64,000 nucleotides of DNA from Hymenobacter ginkgonis (GTDB taxonomy: Bacteria; Bacteroidota; Bacteroidia; Cytophagales; Hymenobacteraceae), in NCBI RefSeq assembly GCF_009755225.1, contig NZ_WQKZ01000003.1, forward strand, positions 682,001 through 746,000, read 5' to 3'. How positions within the stretch are numbered: position 1 is the first letter of the stretch; the number at the start of each line of letters is the position of its first letter. Shown in pieces: positions 24,150 through 32,819 of the stretch. The notes beneath the pieces are model-generated. The model made no database searches. It was given only the letters and a program-made list of their open reading frames with translations, and was not told the origin of the DNA. Position numbers and translations under genes: made by a program.

Positions 24150-26633
24150 ATGCATTTCAAATCACCTTGTTTTGCCTTAGTACTAAGTGGATTATCCTTG
24201 GGCGTTTCCCAGGCTCAAACGTTGCGCCCGCCCGCGTACCCGCTCCTTACCCACACCCCCTATTTCAGCGTGTGGGCCTTTCAGGAGGAGCTAGCAGGCG
24301 CGCCTACTCGGCACTGGACCGGCGAGCCGCAAGCGCTGGAAGGGGTGGTGCGGGTCGATGGGCGGGCGTACCAGTTTATGGGCCGCGCCGCGCCGCAGTA
24401 CCGCGCCCTGATTCCGACGGTGCGCGAGCAGCCCTACCGGGCGCGCTACACCTTTAAGCAGCCGGCAGCGGGCTGGGAGAAAGCCAGCTTCGCGGCTGCT
24501 AGCAGCTGGCAGGAAGGAGCGGCTCCTTTCTCCGACAACCCCAGCGACCACGGCACCACCTGGACGGGCGGCGACGTGTGGGTGCGCCGCACCGTGCGCC
24601 TACCCACCCTCGGCCCCACCGGCGAGCTGCGCCTGCTGATGGAGCACGACGACGACGCGGAAGTGTACCTCAACGGGGTGCTGTTGACCAAGCAGCCGGG
24701 CTTCAATAGCAAATACGACTTCTTCGACGTGCCGCCCGCCGCCCGCCAAGCCCTGCACACCGGCGACAACGTGCTGGCCCTGCACGCCAACAGCCCCCAG
24801 GGCGGCGAGTACCTCGATGCCGGCCTCTATGAAACCCTACCCCCCCCGGCCCCGCTGCCGCTAGCCAAGCAAACGGCCGTGGCCGTGACGGCTACTCAAA
24901 CGACGTACACCTTCGTGGCCGGCGCGGTCGAGCTGAAAGTCAATTTCTTGTCGCCGCTGCTGCTTGATGAACTCGAAACCGTGGCCCGGCCCGTGAGCTA
25001 CGTTACCTGCACGGCCACCGCCGCCGACGGCAAAACGCACCCTACCCAGGTACTGCTGACGGAGGCTGGCACGCTGGCCACCAACACGCCCTACCAAGCA
25101 GTGAGTACTCGCCTCGGCCAGGCAGCCAGCTTGCGGTGGTCGGCGGTGGGCACCACCGAGCAGCCGCTGCTGGCCAAGCAGGGCGATAACCTGCGCATTG
25201 ATTGGGGCTATGCCTACCTGGCCGCCCCCAGGGCAGTGCAACTGAGCACTGGGGAACCCGCTGTCCTGCAAGCGGCCTTTGCCAAAGCCGGCACGCTGCC
25301 AGTCGCTAGCCCTACTAAACCTGCCCAGGCGCAGCGCGTGGCCCAGGCCGCCGTGCTCGACCTCGGCCAAGTGGCCGCCCAGCCAGCCGCGCAGCACCTG
25401 CTGCTGGGCTACGACGAGCAGTATGCCGTGCAGTACTTCGGCCAGAACCTGCGGCCCTGGTGGCGGCGCGATGCGGCCATGACCATGGAAAAAGCCCTGC
25501 AAACTGCCGAGGCCGACTACGGGCGTTTGCGCCAGAAAGCCACGGCTTTCGACCAAAAGCTTTACGCCGATGCCCAGGCCGCGGGCGGCAAGCAGTACGC
25601 CGACTTGTGCCAGCTGGCGTATCGCCAGGCCATTGCGGCGCACAGCATTGTGGCTGGGCCCAAGGGCGAGCTGTTCTTTTTCTCGAAGGAGAATTTTTCG
25701 AACGGCTCGATTGGCACGGTGGACATTACCTATCCGTCAGGACCGTTGTTTTTGTTGTATAACAAGGAGTTGGCCAAAGGCATGCTGCGCTTCATCTTTG
25801 ATTACTCGGAGTCGGGGCGCTGGAAAAAGGACTTCCCGGCCCACGACGTGGGCACCTACCCCCGCGCCAACGGCCAGACCTACGGCGAGGATATGCCAGT
25901 GGAAGAGGCTGGCAACATGCTGATTATGACCGCTGCCGCCGTGCAAATGGATGGCAAGGCCGACTTTGCCCGCGCGCACTGGCCTACCCTCACCAAGTGG
26001 GTCGGCTTCTTAAAACGTGATGGCTTCGACCCGGCCAACCAGCTCAGTACCGACGACTTTGCTGGCCACCTGGCCCGCAATACCAACTTGTCGGTGAAGG
26101 CCATCATAGGCATCGCTTGTTACGGCCAAATGGCCCGCCAGCTCGGCGACGCCAAAACCGCCGACGAGTACCAAACCCTGGCCCGCGACCTGGCTAAAAA
26201 GTGGCAGCAACTGGCCCAGGATGGCGACCACTACGCGCTCACCTTCGACAAACCCGCCGGCTCTTGGAGCCAGAAATACAATTTGGTCTGGGACAAGGTG
26301 CTCGGCCTGCACGTATTTCCGCCCGAGGTAGCGCAGCAGGAAATGGCCTTTTACCTCCAGCACCAGCAGCGCTACGGCCTACCCCTGGATAGCCGCAAAA
26401 CCTACACCAAGTCAGACTGGATACTCTGGACCGCCACGCTAGCTACCAGCCAAGCTGATTTTGAAGCGCTGGTAGCTCCGGTGTGGCAGTTTGCCAACGA
26501 CACGCCCAGCCGCGTGCCCCTCACCGACTGGCACGAAACCACCGATGCCAAGCAGCAGGGTTTCCAGGCCCGCTCGGTAGTGGGTGGCTACTTTATGAAA
26601 CTGCTGAGCGACAAGCTCAACGCTAGCAAGTAG
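24150..26633 (+). CDS. DUF4965-type glutaminase-A-like secreted protein
   Basis: 827 residues from the ATG at 24150 (a TTG nine codons upstream is less likely). Signal peptide about 1-23 (SLGVSQAQT). The front (YPLLTHTPYFSVWAFQEELA) is the DUF4964 domain. It is followed at about 110-235 by an inserted galactose-binding-like jelly-roll (WVRRTVRLPTLGPTGELRLL, DDAEVYLNGVLL). Then come DUF5127/DUF4965 regions and a C-terminal (alpha/alpha)6-like DUF1793 domain (HDVGTYPRANGQTYGEDMPV). Fungal relatives are called glutaminase A, but members in Bacteroidota occur inside polysaccharide loci and their true substrates are unsettled. It is transcribed alone on the plus strand, opposite to the rest of the LacI locus, and converges on the GH43 gene that ends at 26690. 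I infer a role in plant glycan breakdown from context only. Confidence 0.8.
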   Translation: MHFKSPCFALVLSGLSLGVSQAQTLRPPAYPLLTHTPYFSVWAFQEELAGAPTRHWTGEPQALEGVVRVDGRAYQFMGRAAPQYRALIPTVREQPYRARYTFKQPAAGWEKASFAAASSWQEGAAPFSDNPSDHGTTWTGGDVWVRRTVRLPTLGPTGELRLLMEHDDDAEVYLNGVLLTKQPGFNSKYDFFDVPPAARQALHTGDNVLALHANSPQGGEYLDAGLYETLPPPAPLPLAKQTAVAVTATQTTYTFVAGAVELKVNFLSPLLLDELETVARPVSYVTCTATAADGKTHPTQVLLTEAGTLATNTPYQAVSTRLGQAASLRWSAVGTTEQPLLAKQGDNLRIDWGYAYLAAPRAVQLSTGEPAVLQAAFAKAGTLPVASPTKPAQAQRVAQAAVLDLGQVAAQPAAQHLLLGYDEQYAVQYFGQNLRPWWRRDAAMTMEKALQTAEADYGRLRQKATAFDQKLYADAQAAGGKQYADLCQLAYRQAIAAHSIVAGPKGELFFFSKENFSNGSIGTVDITYPSGPLFLLYNKELAKGMLRFIFDYSESGRWKKDFPAHDVGTYPRANGQTYGEDMPVEEAGNMLIMTAAAVQMDGKADFARAHWPTLTKWVGFLKRDGFDPANQLSTDDFAGHLARNTNLSVKAIIGIACYGQMARQLGDAKTADEYQTLARDLAKKWQQLAQDGDHYALTFDKPAGSWSQKYNLVWDKVLGLHVFPPEVAQQEMAFYLQHQQRYGLPLDSRKTYTKSDWILWTATLATSQADFEALVAPVWQFANDTPSRVPLTDWHETTDAKQQGFQARSVVGGYFMKLLSDKLNASK

Positions 26634-26689
26634 CTTCGACAAGCCCAGCAGTACGAGCAGATTTTAACGTAGCTTGATTTGGGCACAGG

Positions 26690-28300
26690 CTACTGGTTAT
26701 TAACCAGCTCGAACCGCTCGAACGTGGCCGTAGCGGCTGGGCCCTGGGCTACTAAGCCCACGCGCACGCCCCGGTCCCAGGGGGGCAGGAACTGGCCGTC
26801 GGCCGTTGCGGTGCCCGGTAGCATGGGCTGCCAAGTGGTGCCATCGGTGCTCCAAGCGAAGGTGTAGCGGCTGCCCCCCTGGTCTTGCATGCGCAACTGC
26901 ACGGCGCGAGTCGCGCCGGGCGGCAGGGCCGTTTCGGCTAGCACGCGAGCCTTGCCATCGCGGCGCTCTAGCAATTGCAATTGGGTGGCGCTCGCTACGA
27001 GGCGCAGCGAATTATTGGGGTCGCCGAGGGCGGCTAGGCCAGCGGTGGTACCGGCTGGCAGCGTAGCTGGGTTGAGCAGGGTAGTAGTAGCTACGTAGTT
27101 GGCAGCCAGGGTAGGGCGGCCTAACTCAGCGCCTCCCCGGTCGGGGCGGGCAGTGAGCTGCAATTGCCCTCCGCGCAAGGCAACTTGGGGCTTGTCTTCC
27201 ACCGGCCACTCCCACGCCGACGATAGAGTAGCGTCGGCAAATTCGTCCTGCACCACCGGGGGCACTTTGGCGGGGGCGGCGGGCGTGCTGTGGTTGTTTA
27301 GGAACTGCGGCCAGCCGCTGGCGGTCCACTCAAACTCGCTTAGCACCCCCTGCCGGCCCACGTATTGGAAGCTGCCGGTTTGGTAGGCGTGGTGCAGCAT
27401 GTACCAATGGCCATTGCGCTCGATGGCCGTGCCGTGGCCGGGGCAGGTCCAGGTGTCGTTTTTGGTGAGGATGGGGTTTTGGGCGTACTTCTCCCAGGGG
27501 CCGAGTAGGTTTTTGGCGCGGGCTACGCCAGTAGCGTAGGTGCAGCCGGCTCCGCAGCAGCCGTTGGCGGCGTAGAACATATAGAAGTAGCCGCCGTGGC
27601 GCACCACGCTGGGGCCTTCCACAAGGTTGCCCTCCCAGGCGGCCGTGTTGCGAAAAAGCTCGGTTTTCTCGCCCACCAAAGCCGTGCGGTCGGCATTGAG
27701 GCGCTGGGCCCAAATGGGGGTAGGCTTCTGTATACTGTTGCCGTCTTCCTTCCAAATGAGGTAGGACTGCCCTTTCTCATCGAGCATCGGGAAGCCGTCG
27801 ATGGAGCCGTCGGGCTGGCCTACCAGCGGGCCGTGGTCGGTGTACGGGCCCTCGGGGCGGTCGGCGCTGGCCACGCCCACAGCTAAGTTGCCGCCACGCT
27901 TGTGCGCCGTATAAAACACGTAGATTTTGCCGTTTTCGTCGTGGTTAATTTCGGGCGCCCAGAAGTAATAATCGGCCCAGGCGGGCCGCTCGCCCGGAAA
28001 CACGTGCCCCACCAGCGACCAGTGCTGCAAGTCATCCGATTTTAGCAGCGGAAAGGTCGGCCCCCAGTTCGACGACGTAGCCGTGGCCCAATAGGTGCTG
28101 CCCACCTTCGTCACCGACGGGTCGGGGTAGTCGCCGGCCAGCACAGGGTTGGCAATGAGGGTAGCCGCTTTGGCGGCGGTGGCAGCCGGGGTTTTGGCTT
28201 TTGCCAGCCGTTGGGCCGCGGCAGTATTGGCTAGCAGCAGGCCGCCAGTCACCGTTAAGCAAGTGAGAAGATTAACCTGAGATTTTCTGGAAATGAGCAT
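26690..28300 (-). CDS. GH43 family glycosidase with C-terminal beta-sandwich
   Basis: The ATG at 28300 (MLISRKSQVN) gives a proper signal peptide (1-30, ending TAAAQ) and 536 residues; longer starts are not supported. Catalytic residues of the GH43 propeller are Asp60 (GDYPDPSV), Asp168 (SIDGFP) and Glu228 (VEGPS). Residues about 370-535 form a concanavalin-type beta-sandwich (DEFADATLSSAWEWPVEDKP), as in beta-xylosidase/arabinofuranosidase subfamilies, which shapes the active site. The enzyme probably removes terminal arabinose (or xylose) from oligosaccharides. Two CC/GC-rich cysteines (GCCGAGC) may be structural. It is the last gene of the susC-led operon, 46 bp after the lectin gene. Its composition differs from the two smaller GH43 proteins, so the three are not recent duplicates. 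Confidence 0.88.
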   Translation of the reverse strand: MLISRKSQVNLLTCLTVTGGLLLANTAAAQRLAKAKTPAATAAKAATLIANPVLAGDYPDPSVTKVGSTYWATATSSNWGPTFPLLKSDDLQHWSLVGHVFPGERPAWADYYFWAPEINHDENGKIYVFYTAHKRGGNLAVGVASADRPEGPYTDHGPLVGQPDGSIDGFPMLDEKGQSYLIWKEDGNSIQKPTPIWAQRLNADRTALVGEKTELFRNTAAWEGNLVEGPSVVRHGGYFYMFYAANGCCGAGCTYATGVARAKNLLGPWEKYAQNPILTKNDTWTCPGHGTAIERNGHWYMLHHAYQTGSFQYVGRQGVLSEFEWTASGWPQFLNNHSTPAAPAKVPPVVQDEFADATLSSAWEWPVEDKPQVALRGGQLQLTARPDRGGAELGRPTLAANYVATTTLLNPATLPAGTTAGLAALGDPNNSLRLVASATQLQLLERRDGKARVLAETALPPGATRAVQLRMQDQGGSRYTFAWSTDGTTWQPMLPGTATADGQFLPPWDRGVRVGLVAQGPAATATFERFELVNNQ

Positions 28301-28346
28301 AAATAAAAGCGGGAGCACCAGCCGCGTAGGAGACGCGGCCGCCCCT

Positions 28347-28859
28347 TCACATGGTCGGGTGTTGCCTATAAAGCGTCCAAAATTGCAGCGGAGCATCCAT
28401 TTTTTTAGCTAGTAGAATGGGCGTATTCACCGCCCCGGTAGCATGGGCCGGCGTGACGTACAAGGCCGTGCCGCGCAGCCGGATGCGGTAGGTTTGCCCC
28501 ACGCCCGGCTCAAATTCCCACTGCTGGCTGGCTTGGTTGGCAGCCAGGGGCCGCTGGTGCAGCGCCGCCCCGGCGGCCGGGGCGGCATCTGGTTGGAAGG
28601 TTTTGTGCGTGAGCAGGTTTTGCAGGCGATATACGTTGCCCTCCACGTGCTCAAAATTCCAGGTCATGTATTTCCAATTGGTAGGGGGGTAGGCCACCAG
28701 CGCGGTGCCATCGGCCGACTGCGCATCCTGAATGCGGAGCAGCAAGCCGGTTTTAACATTGCGAATAGCAAACGTGCCTTGCAGCACTTGGGCAGTGGCA
28801 GGCGCGGCCCACCCACTGGCACCCAGCAGCACACAGAGGTAGTAGGGCAACAGTTTCAT
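28347..28859 (-). CDS. Ricin-type beta-trefoil lectin protein
   Basis: 170 residues from the ATG at 28859, with signal peptide (1-23, ending APATAQ). The remaining about 145 residues form one beta-trefoil of the ricin B / CBM13-like class: YRLQNLLTHKTFQPD, ASQQWEFEPGVGQTYRIRLR, then a final QFWTLYRQHP. The QxW repeats typical of these lectins are partly kept (QQWEF, MTWNF, QFWTL). There is no catalytic domain, so it is a free carbohydrate-binding protein. It lies between GH93 and GH43 in the same operon (19 and 46 bp gaps). It may bind arabinan or galactan chains at the cell surface, which is inference. Confidence 0.75.
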   Translation of the reverse strand: MKLLPYYLCVLLGASGWAAPATAQVLQGTFAIRNVKTGLLLRIQDAQSADGTALVAYPPTNWKYMTWNFEHVEGNVYRLQNLLTHKTFQPDAAPAAGAALHQRPLAANQASQQWEFEPGVGQTYRIRLRGTALYVTPAHATGAVNTPILLAKKMDAPLQFWTLYRQHPTM

Positions 28860-28878
28860 GCGCTGGTTCTTGACTTGG

Positions 28879-30045
28879 TTACCTGGTTTTACGACGCGTC
28901 GCGGTTTTGGGCTGGGTGCCGGCCGGTTTGGGCAGCGGCGCAGTTTGGTAGAAGGCTTGGCAGCGGCCATCCACAAAATCGAGCGCGATTTCCAGCACCG
29001 TCAGGCCGTCGGCGGCGGGTAGCAACTGCGAGCTATAGTTAGGGCAGGGATTGTCTTTGGCATCAGGTACGGGCATGGGGGCGGGCACTTCGGCCCAAGC
29101 ACCCTGGCCATTTTGGGTATTCACCATGTACACCTGGCCATTGGCAGCAGCCACGGCGTTGTCGGTGTTGTTGAGCAGCATTTGGCCGATAGCCAACACC
29201 TGGCCATTAGGATTGCCTTTTTGCGGGGCCCAGGCCACGGTAGGCGCGTGGGCAAAGTGGTGCCCGTCGGTAGACTCGATGCGCTGGCCGTTGTCGGCGG
29301 GGTCGCCCCAGCTCACGCCGTCGGGCGAGGTGCGCACGTAGGCGTCGCAGCCCAGGCCGCAGATTTCGTAGCTCATCAAGTACTGGCCGCTGGGTAGGCG
29401 GCGCACCACGGCCATACCGGGGCGCAGCTTGCCATCGGCCTTGCCTACGTCGATGATTTCGGCGCTCCACGTCAGGCCGCCGTCGGTCGAGGTTTTGTGG
29501 GCTAGCAGCTGGTTGTAGCCCTCCGCCTTGTGCTCCTCGCTAGAATAATACACCACCAGCCGGCCCTGCGCATCGAGCAAAAACTCAGGTTCCCAAAGGC
29601 CAATAAACCCGCTGACCGGCGTGCTGAAGTACGTCCAGGTGTGCCCCCCGTCGAGGCTGCGGTGCAGGCGAATGCTGCACGGCCCGCGTCCGCCTTTGTC
29701 GGTGCCTACCGAAGTGGCCCAGAGCAAGGTGCCGGCCGGCGTATCACCCTGCTTGGCCGGCATTTCATACAGCCCGCTGCAACACATGCTCGGCGGCGTA
29801 GTCTCCGGCACGTCTGCCAGGTGCTGCCAGGTTTTGCCGTTGTCGGGGCTTTCGTAGATGGCGCCGGCCTTGCCCGCGTCGAAGCTGGCCAGCAGCCGGC
29901 CCGCGTTGCTGCCCTGCCCTAGCCTGATAACGCGGGGGTAGTAGGTAGGCCGGCTCGGGTCGAGCTGGGTTTGGGCCAGGGCCGGGCCGGCCAGCGCCAG
30001 CAGCAAGCCCACTGCCCAGCTTAGTCGATGAAGTAGCTTTTCCAT
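28879..30045 (-). CDS. GH93 exo-alpha-1,5-L-arabinanase (arabinobiose-releasing type)
   Basis: 388 residues with signal peptide (1-25, ending PALAQ) and a six-bladed sialidase-like propeller. Four Asp-box motifs are visible (SPDNGKTW, SLDGGHTW, STDGGLTW, SPDGVSW). Two segments match the catalytic glutamates of fungal Arb93A: Glu152 in LWEPEFLLD with the following RLVVYYSSEE, and Glu227 in RPGMAVVRRLPSGQYLMSYE. On that basis I place it in GH93 rather than in the sialidases, which keep an Arg triad not seen here. The enzyme would cleave two-residue units from the non-reducing end of linear alpha-1,5-arabinan. It is gene four of the susC-susD operon, 29 bp after a GH43 gene. In Bacteroidota arabinan loci GH93 is less usual than GH43/GH51, so this adds a distinct exo mode. 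Confidence 0.85.
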   Translation of the reverse strand: MEKLLHRLSWAVGLLLALAGPALAQTQLDPSRPTYYPRVIRLGQGSNAGRLLASFDAGKAGAIYESPDNGKTWQHLADVPETTPPSMCCSGLYEMPAKQGDTPAGTLLWATSVGTDKGGRGPCSIRLHRSLDGGHTWTYFSTPVSGFIGLWEPEFLLDAQGRLVVYYSSEEHKAEGYNQLLAHKTSTDGGLTWSAEIIDVGKADGKLRPGMAVVRRLPSGQYLMSYEICGLGCDAYVRTSPDGVSWGDPADNGQRIESTDGHHFAHAPTVAWAPQKGNPNGQVLAIGQMLLNNTDNAVAAANGQVYMVNTQNGQGAWAEVPAPMPVPDAKDNPCPNYSSQLLPAADGLTVLEIALDFVDGRCQAFYQTAPLPKPAGTQPKTATRRKTR

Positions 30046-30074
30046 AGCTCAGAAAAACAAGTAATTAGCAAGGG

Positions 30075-31127
30075 CTACTCGCCAGAAGGCCGGGGCAGCG
30101 GCGTGTTGAGGAGGGCGGGCCGGCCAAAGTTGGGCGAGCCATCGGCGTTCCAGGTAAACTTTTGCATGCGCGGATTGCGCAGGTCGCCGCAGCCCTGGCC
30201 GGGCTGGCTGTTGGCGTGGTAAATCAGCCAGTCCTCGGTGCCGTCCTTCGACTTGAAAAACCCATTGTGGCCCGGCCCGTAGGCGTTGGTGTTCTGGACA
30301 AAGACCGGGGTAGGAGACTTGGTCCAGTTGCTGGCCACGAGCGGGTCGGCGGTGCTGCTCATGCGCAGCTGGCCTAGGCCGTAGTAGTCGGTGCCACAGT
30401 GGCTGGCCGAGTACAGCAGAAACGTGTTACCCCCGTGCTGGATAATTTCGGGCCCTTCGTTGACGGGCACGGTGCCGTATTTTTCCCAGTCATAATCGGG
30501 CTGGCTCAACTCCACCCGCGGGCCGGTCAGGGTCCAGGGGTTGCTCATTTGGGCAATGAAAATGCGCTGGGTATCGTCGTTGGCGCGCTGGCCCGACCAC
30601 AGCAAATAGCGCTTGCCGCCCTGCTCAAACACGGTGCCGTCGATGGCCCAATAGTCGTCGGCCTGGGTGTAAAGGCGACCCTTCTCGGTCCAGGTGCCCT
30701 GGGTAGGGTCGGGGCTGGCGTTTTCGAGCACCCACAGGCGCTGGCCACCGCAGCAGTTGCCCGGCCCCGCCGTGAAATAAATGTACCACTTGCCATCCAA
30801 AAAGTGCAGCTCGGGGGCCCAGATGTCGCGCGAGTTGGGCCCGTTAGGGACGGGTTGCCAGGCTATCACAATAGGGCCCGTGGCCAGCTCCGACATCTTG
30901 GCCGTTTTGCGAATGCGCACGTCGCCGCCGCTCGTTATCAGGAAGTAGTAAACCCCGTCTTTCTGGTACACCCACGGGTCGGGGCCGCTGGCCAGCAAGG
31001 GGTTAGTAAATGTAGTGGCCGTTGGGGGAGGGGGAGGGACCGGGGCCGGTGCGGTGCCCGTTGCTACGTTTTTTTGGCAAGCCCCGCAGTTGAGGCCCAG
31101 CAGTACAAAGAGGAGTAAGTGGCGCAT
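30075..31127 (-). CDS. GH43 family glycosidase, lipoprotein-like N-terminus
   Basis: 350 residues. The N-terminus (MRHLLLFVLLGLNCGACQKN) is a short hydrophobic leader with cysteines at 14 and 17 that could be lipid-modified, followed by a proline-rich tether (APVPPPPPT), pointing to outer-membrane surface location. GH43 catalytic residues: Asp50 (SGPDPWV), Asp163 (IDGTVFEQGG) and Glu224 (NEGPEI). It is a paralogue of the enzyme at 19162-20181. Alpha-L-arabinan is the likely substrate. It follows susD after 141 bp, with a hairpin between (31197-31224), and precedes GH93 by 29 bp. As a surface enzyme next to SusCD it may make the oligosaccharides that are imported. Confidence 0.88.
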   Translation of the reverse strand: MRHLLLFVLLGLNCGACQKNVATGTAPAPVPPPPPTATTFTNPLLASGPDPWVYQKDGVYYFLITSGGDVRIRKTAKMSELATGPIVIAWQPVPNGPNSRDIWAPELHFLDGKWYIYFTAGPGNCCGGQRLWVLENASPDPTQGTWTEKGRLYTQADDYWAIDGTVFEQGGKRYLLWSGQRANDDTQRIFIAQMSNPWTLTGPRVELSQPDYDWEKYGTVPVNEGPEIIQHGGNTFLLYSASHCGTDYYGLGQLRMSSTADPLVASNWTKSPTPVFVQNTNAYGPGHNGFFKSKDGTEDWLIYHANSQPGQGCGDLRNPRMQKFTWNADGSPNFGRPALLNTPLPRPSGE

Positions 31128-31196
31128 CGATTTAGCCTAAAAGCATGAAAAAGCAACTGGTGCCTCGGTCCATGGGGGGTAGCCCGCCATAGCAAG

Positions 31197-31224
31197 GCCG
31201 CCGGAATAGTGGTATTCCGGCGGC
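31197..31224 (-). terminator. Hairpin between susD and the following GH43 gene
   Basis: Perfect 11-bp stem (GCCGCCGGAAT / ATTCCGGCGGC) around the loop AGTGGT. It lies 44 bp after the susD stop. Without a T-tract it is more likely an attenuating or mRNA-stabilising element than a full terminator. It would raise susCD transcript levels over the downstream enzyme genes, a common arrangement in SusCD operons. Confidence 0.6.
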
Positions 31225-31268
31225 CCAGGTAGTAGCACCATAGCGTAGCGGCAGCTGCTGGTTACGGG

Positions 31269-32765
31269 TTAGTAGCCAGGGTTTTGCTTGAGATTGGGGT
31301 CGGCCGTGAGGTCGGTGCGGGTGATGGGATACAGTTCCGATTTACCAATCACGAAGTTGATAAAATCGGGGTCGTGGTTGGGGGCCTTCAGCACATCCAG
31401 GCTAGCCTGGGTGCTAAGCAGGCCCCAGCGGTTGAGGTCTAGCCAGCGGGTGCCTTCACCAGCCAGCTCGCACACGCGCTCGTGCATAATCTGGGTGCGC
31501 ATCTGGGCTTGGCTGAAGGAGCCAGTCAGCGGCGTGATATTCACCGATGGGCGACTCCGCACTTGGTTGATGAGGGGTAGGGCCGCCGCGGTATTACCCA
31601 ATTCGTTCTGCGCTTCGGCTTGCATCAGCAGTATGTCGGCGTAGCGGATGAGGCGGAAGTTGATACCCGAGAAGTAATTCTCGAAGTTCTGGATGCGGTC
31701 ATCCTCATACTTGTGCCAGAAGGTATCGGTAGTCGGCACCTTACGCGCCTCGTACGTTTGGCCAAACAGCAGCATGGGGTAGTGAAATACCGTGATGTCG
31801 CGGCGGGGGTCCACGTCGCCGGTCGTCGTCTTGTCGCTCATCTCGTCCAGCAGCCACGGGCGGGCGCGGCCATCGGTCCAGCCGATGCCGGGAGGGCCAA
31901 AAAACTGGGCGCGTTCGAAGCCTTCGCTGGCACCGGCCACGTCTTGAACACCGCCCTGGTTCACGCTGGAAAACTGTACTTCAAACACCGACTCGCTGTT
32001 GTTTTCATTGGCTATCGTAAAGTTATCCAGGTAGTTGGCCACCAGCGCATACTTACCCGAGCTGATAATGGCCGTAAACAACGCCGACGCATCCGACCAC
32101 TTGTGCTGCTGCATGTATACCCGGCCGAGCAAGCCCTGCGCCGAGCCTTTAGTAGCGTGGCCCACGCTGTTGCTCACCGGTAGGTCGGCGATGGCGGCCT
32201 GCAAGTCGCTCACTACCTGCGCCATGCCCGTAGCAATGGTCCCCTGCGGAGCCGTGCTGCGCACGGTGGAGGGGTCCAAGATTAAGGGCACGTTGCCGAA
32301 GTACGTCACGAGGTTGAAGTAGTACACCCCCCGCAGAAAATGCGCCTCGGCCAGCAGTGTTTTTTGCAGCGTGGCATCCATCTGGATGGTGGGCACATTG
32401 GCTAAAATTTGGTTGCAGCGGTACACGCCGCGGTAGTGGTCTTCCCACATCACGCGCACGGGCTCCAGGTCGTAGTCGAGCTGCACAAAGCGGGTCGAGT
32501 TGGCGAGGTCAGTCCAGGGGCTCAGGCTGTAGCCTTCGTCCGAGCGGATGTCATTGGCGAAGTGCACCCAGCGGGCGTAAGTGCCCGGAAACTGCAAGGC
32601 CGAGTAAGCCGCCGCTACGCCAGCTTGGGCATCGCTAGCCGTTTTCCAAAAGTTCTCGACGGTAGGCTGGTTCGGATTGACCTTATCCAGCAGGTCCTTC
32701 TGGCAGCTGGTCGAGAGCGCCAGGGCCCCAAATAAGGCCACCACGGTACGCTTATGAAATTGCAT
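31269..32765 (-). CDS. susD: SusD/RagB family surface glycan-binding lipoprotein
   Basis: 498 residues from the ATG at 32765 (MQFHKRTVVALFGALALSTS, lipid Cys at residue 21). The SusD-like N-terminal TPR-rich region (NPNQPTVENFWKTASDAQAG) and the RagB C-terminal domain (FRLIRYADILLMQAEAQNEL, WLDLNRWG) are both present. The mature lipoprotein sits on the outer membrane as the lid of the SusC barrel and binds oligosaccharide. It starts 54 bp after susC, as expected for the pair. The ligand is inferred from the arabinan enzymes downstream. Size and domain order are normal for the family. Confidence 0.93.
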   Translation of the reverse strand: MQFHKRTVVALFGALALSTSCQKDLLDKVNPNQPTVENFWKTASDAQAGVAAAYSALQFPGTYARWVHFANDIRSDEGYSLSPWTDLANSTRFVQLDYDLEPVRVMWEDHYRGVYRCNQILANVPTIQMDATLQKTLLAEAHFLRGVYYFNLVTYFGNVPLILDPSTVRSTAPQGTIATGMAQVVSDLQAAIADLPVSNSVGHATKGSAQGLLGRVYMQQHKWSDASALFTAIISSGKYALVANYLDNFTIANENNSESVFEVQFSSVNQGGVQDVAGASEGFERAQFFGPPGIGWTDGRARPWLLDEMSDKTTTGDVDPRRDITVFHYPMLLFGQTYEARKVPTTDTFWHKYEDDRIQNFENYFSGINFRLIRYADILLMQAEAQNELGNTAAALPLINQVRSRPSVNITPLTGSFSQAQMRTQIMHERVCELAGEGTRWLDLNRWGLLSTQASLDVLKAPNHDPDFINFVIGKSELYPITRTDLTADPNLKQNPGY

Positions 32766-32819
32766 AATAATTAGAGCTAAATGGGTGGGAAACAACAGCA
32801 GGGGTAGAGGATAGCAGCC

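Noticed and set aside
24861-25643. 260-codon minus-strand open frame inside the DUF4965 gene
   Set aside because: Antisense shadow of a real gene, with low-complexity, Gly/Arg/Val-rich translation and no signature.
30399-31118. 239-codon plus-strand open frame opposite GH43
   Set aside because: Overlaps the catalytic residues of a GH43 gene on the other strand; no motif of its own.
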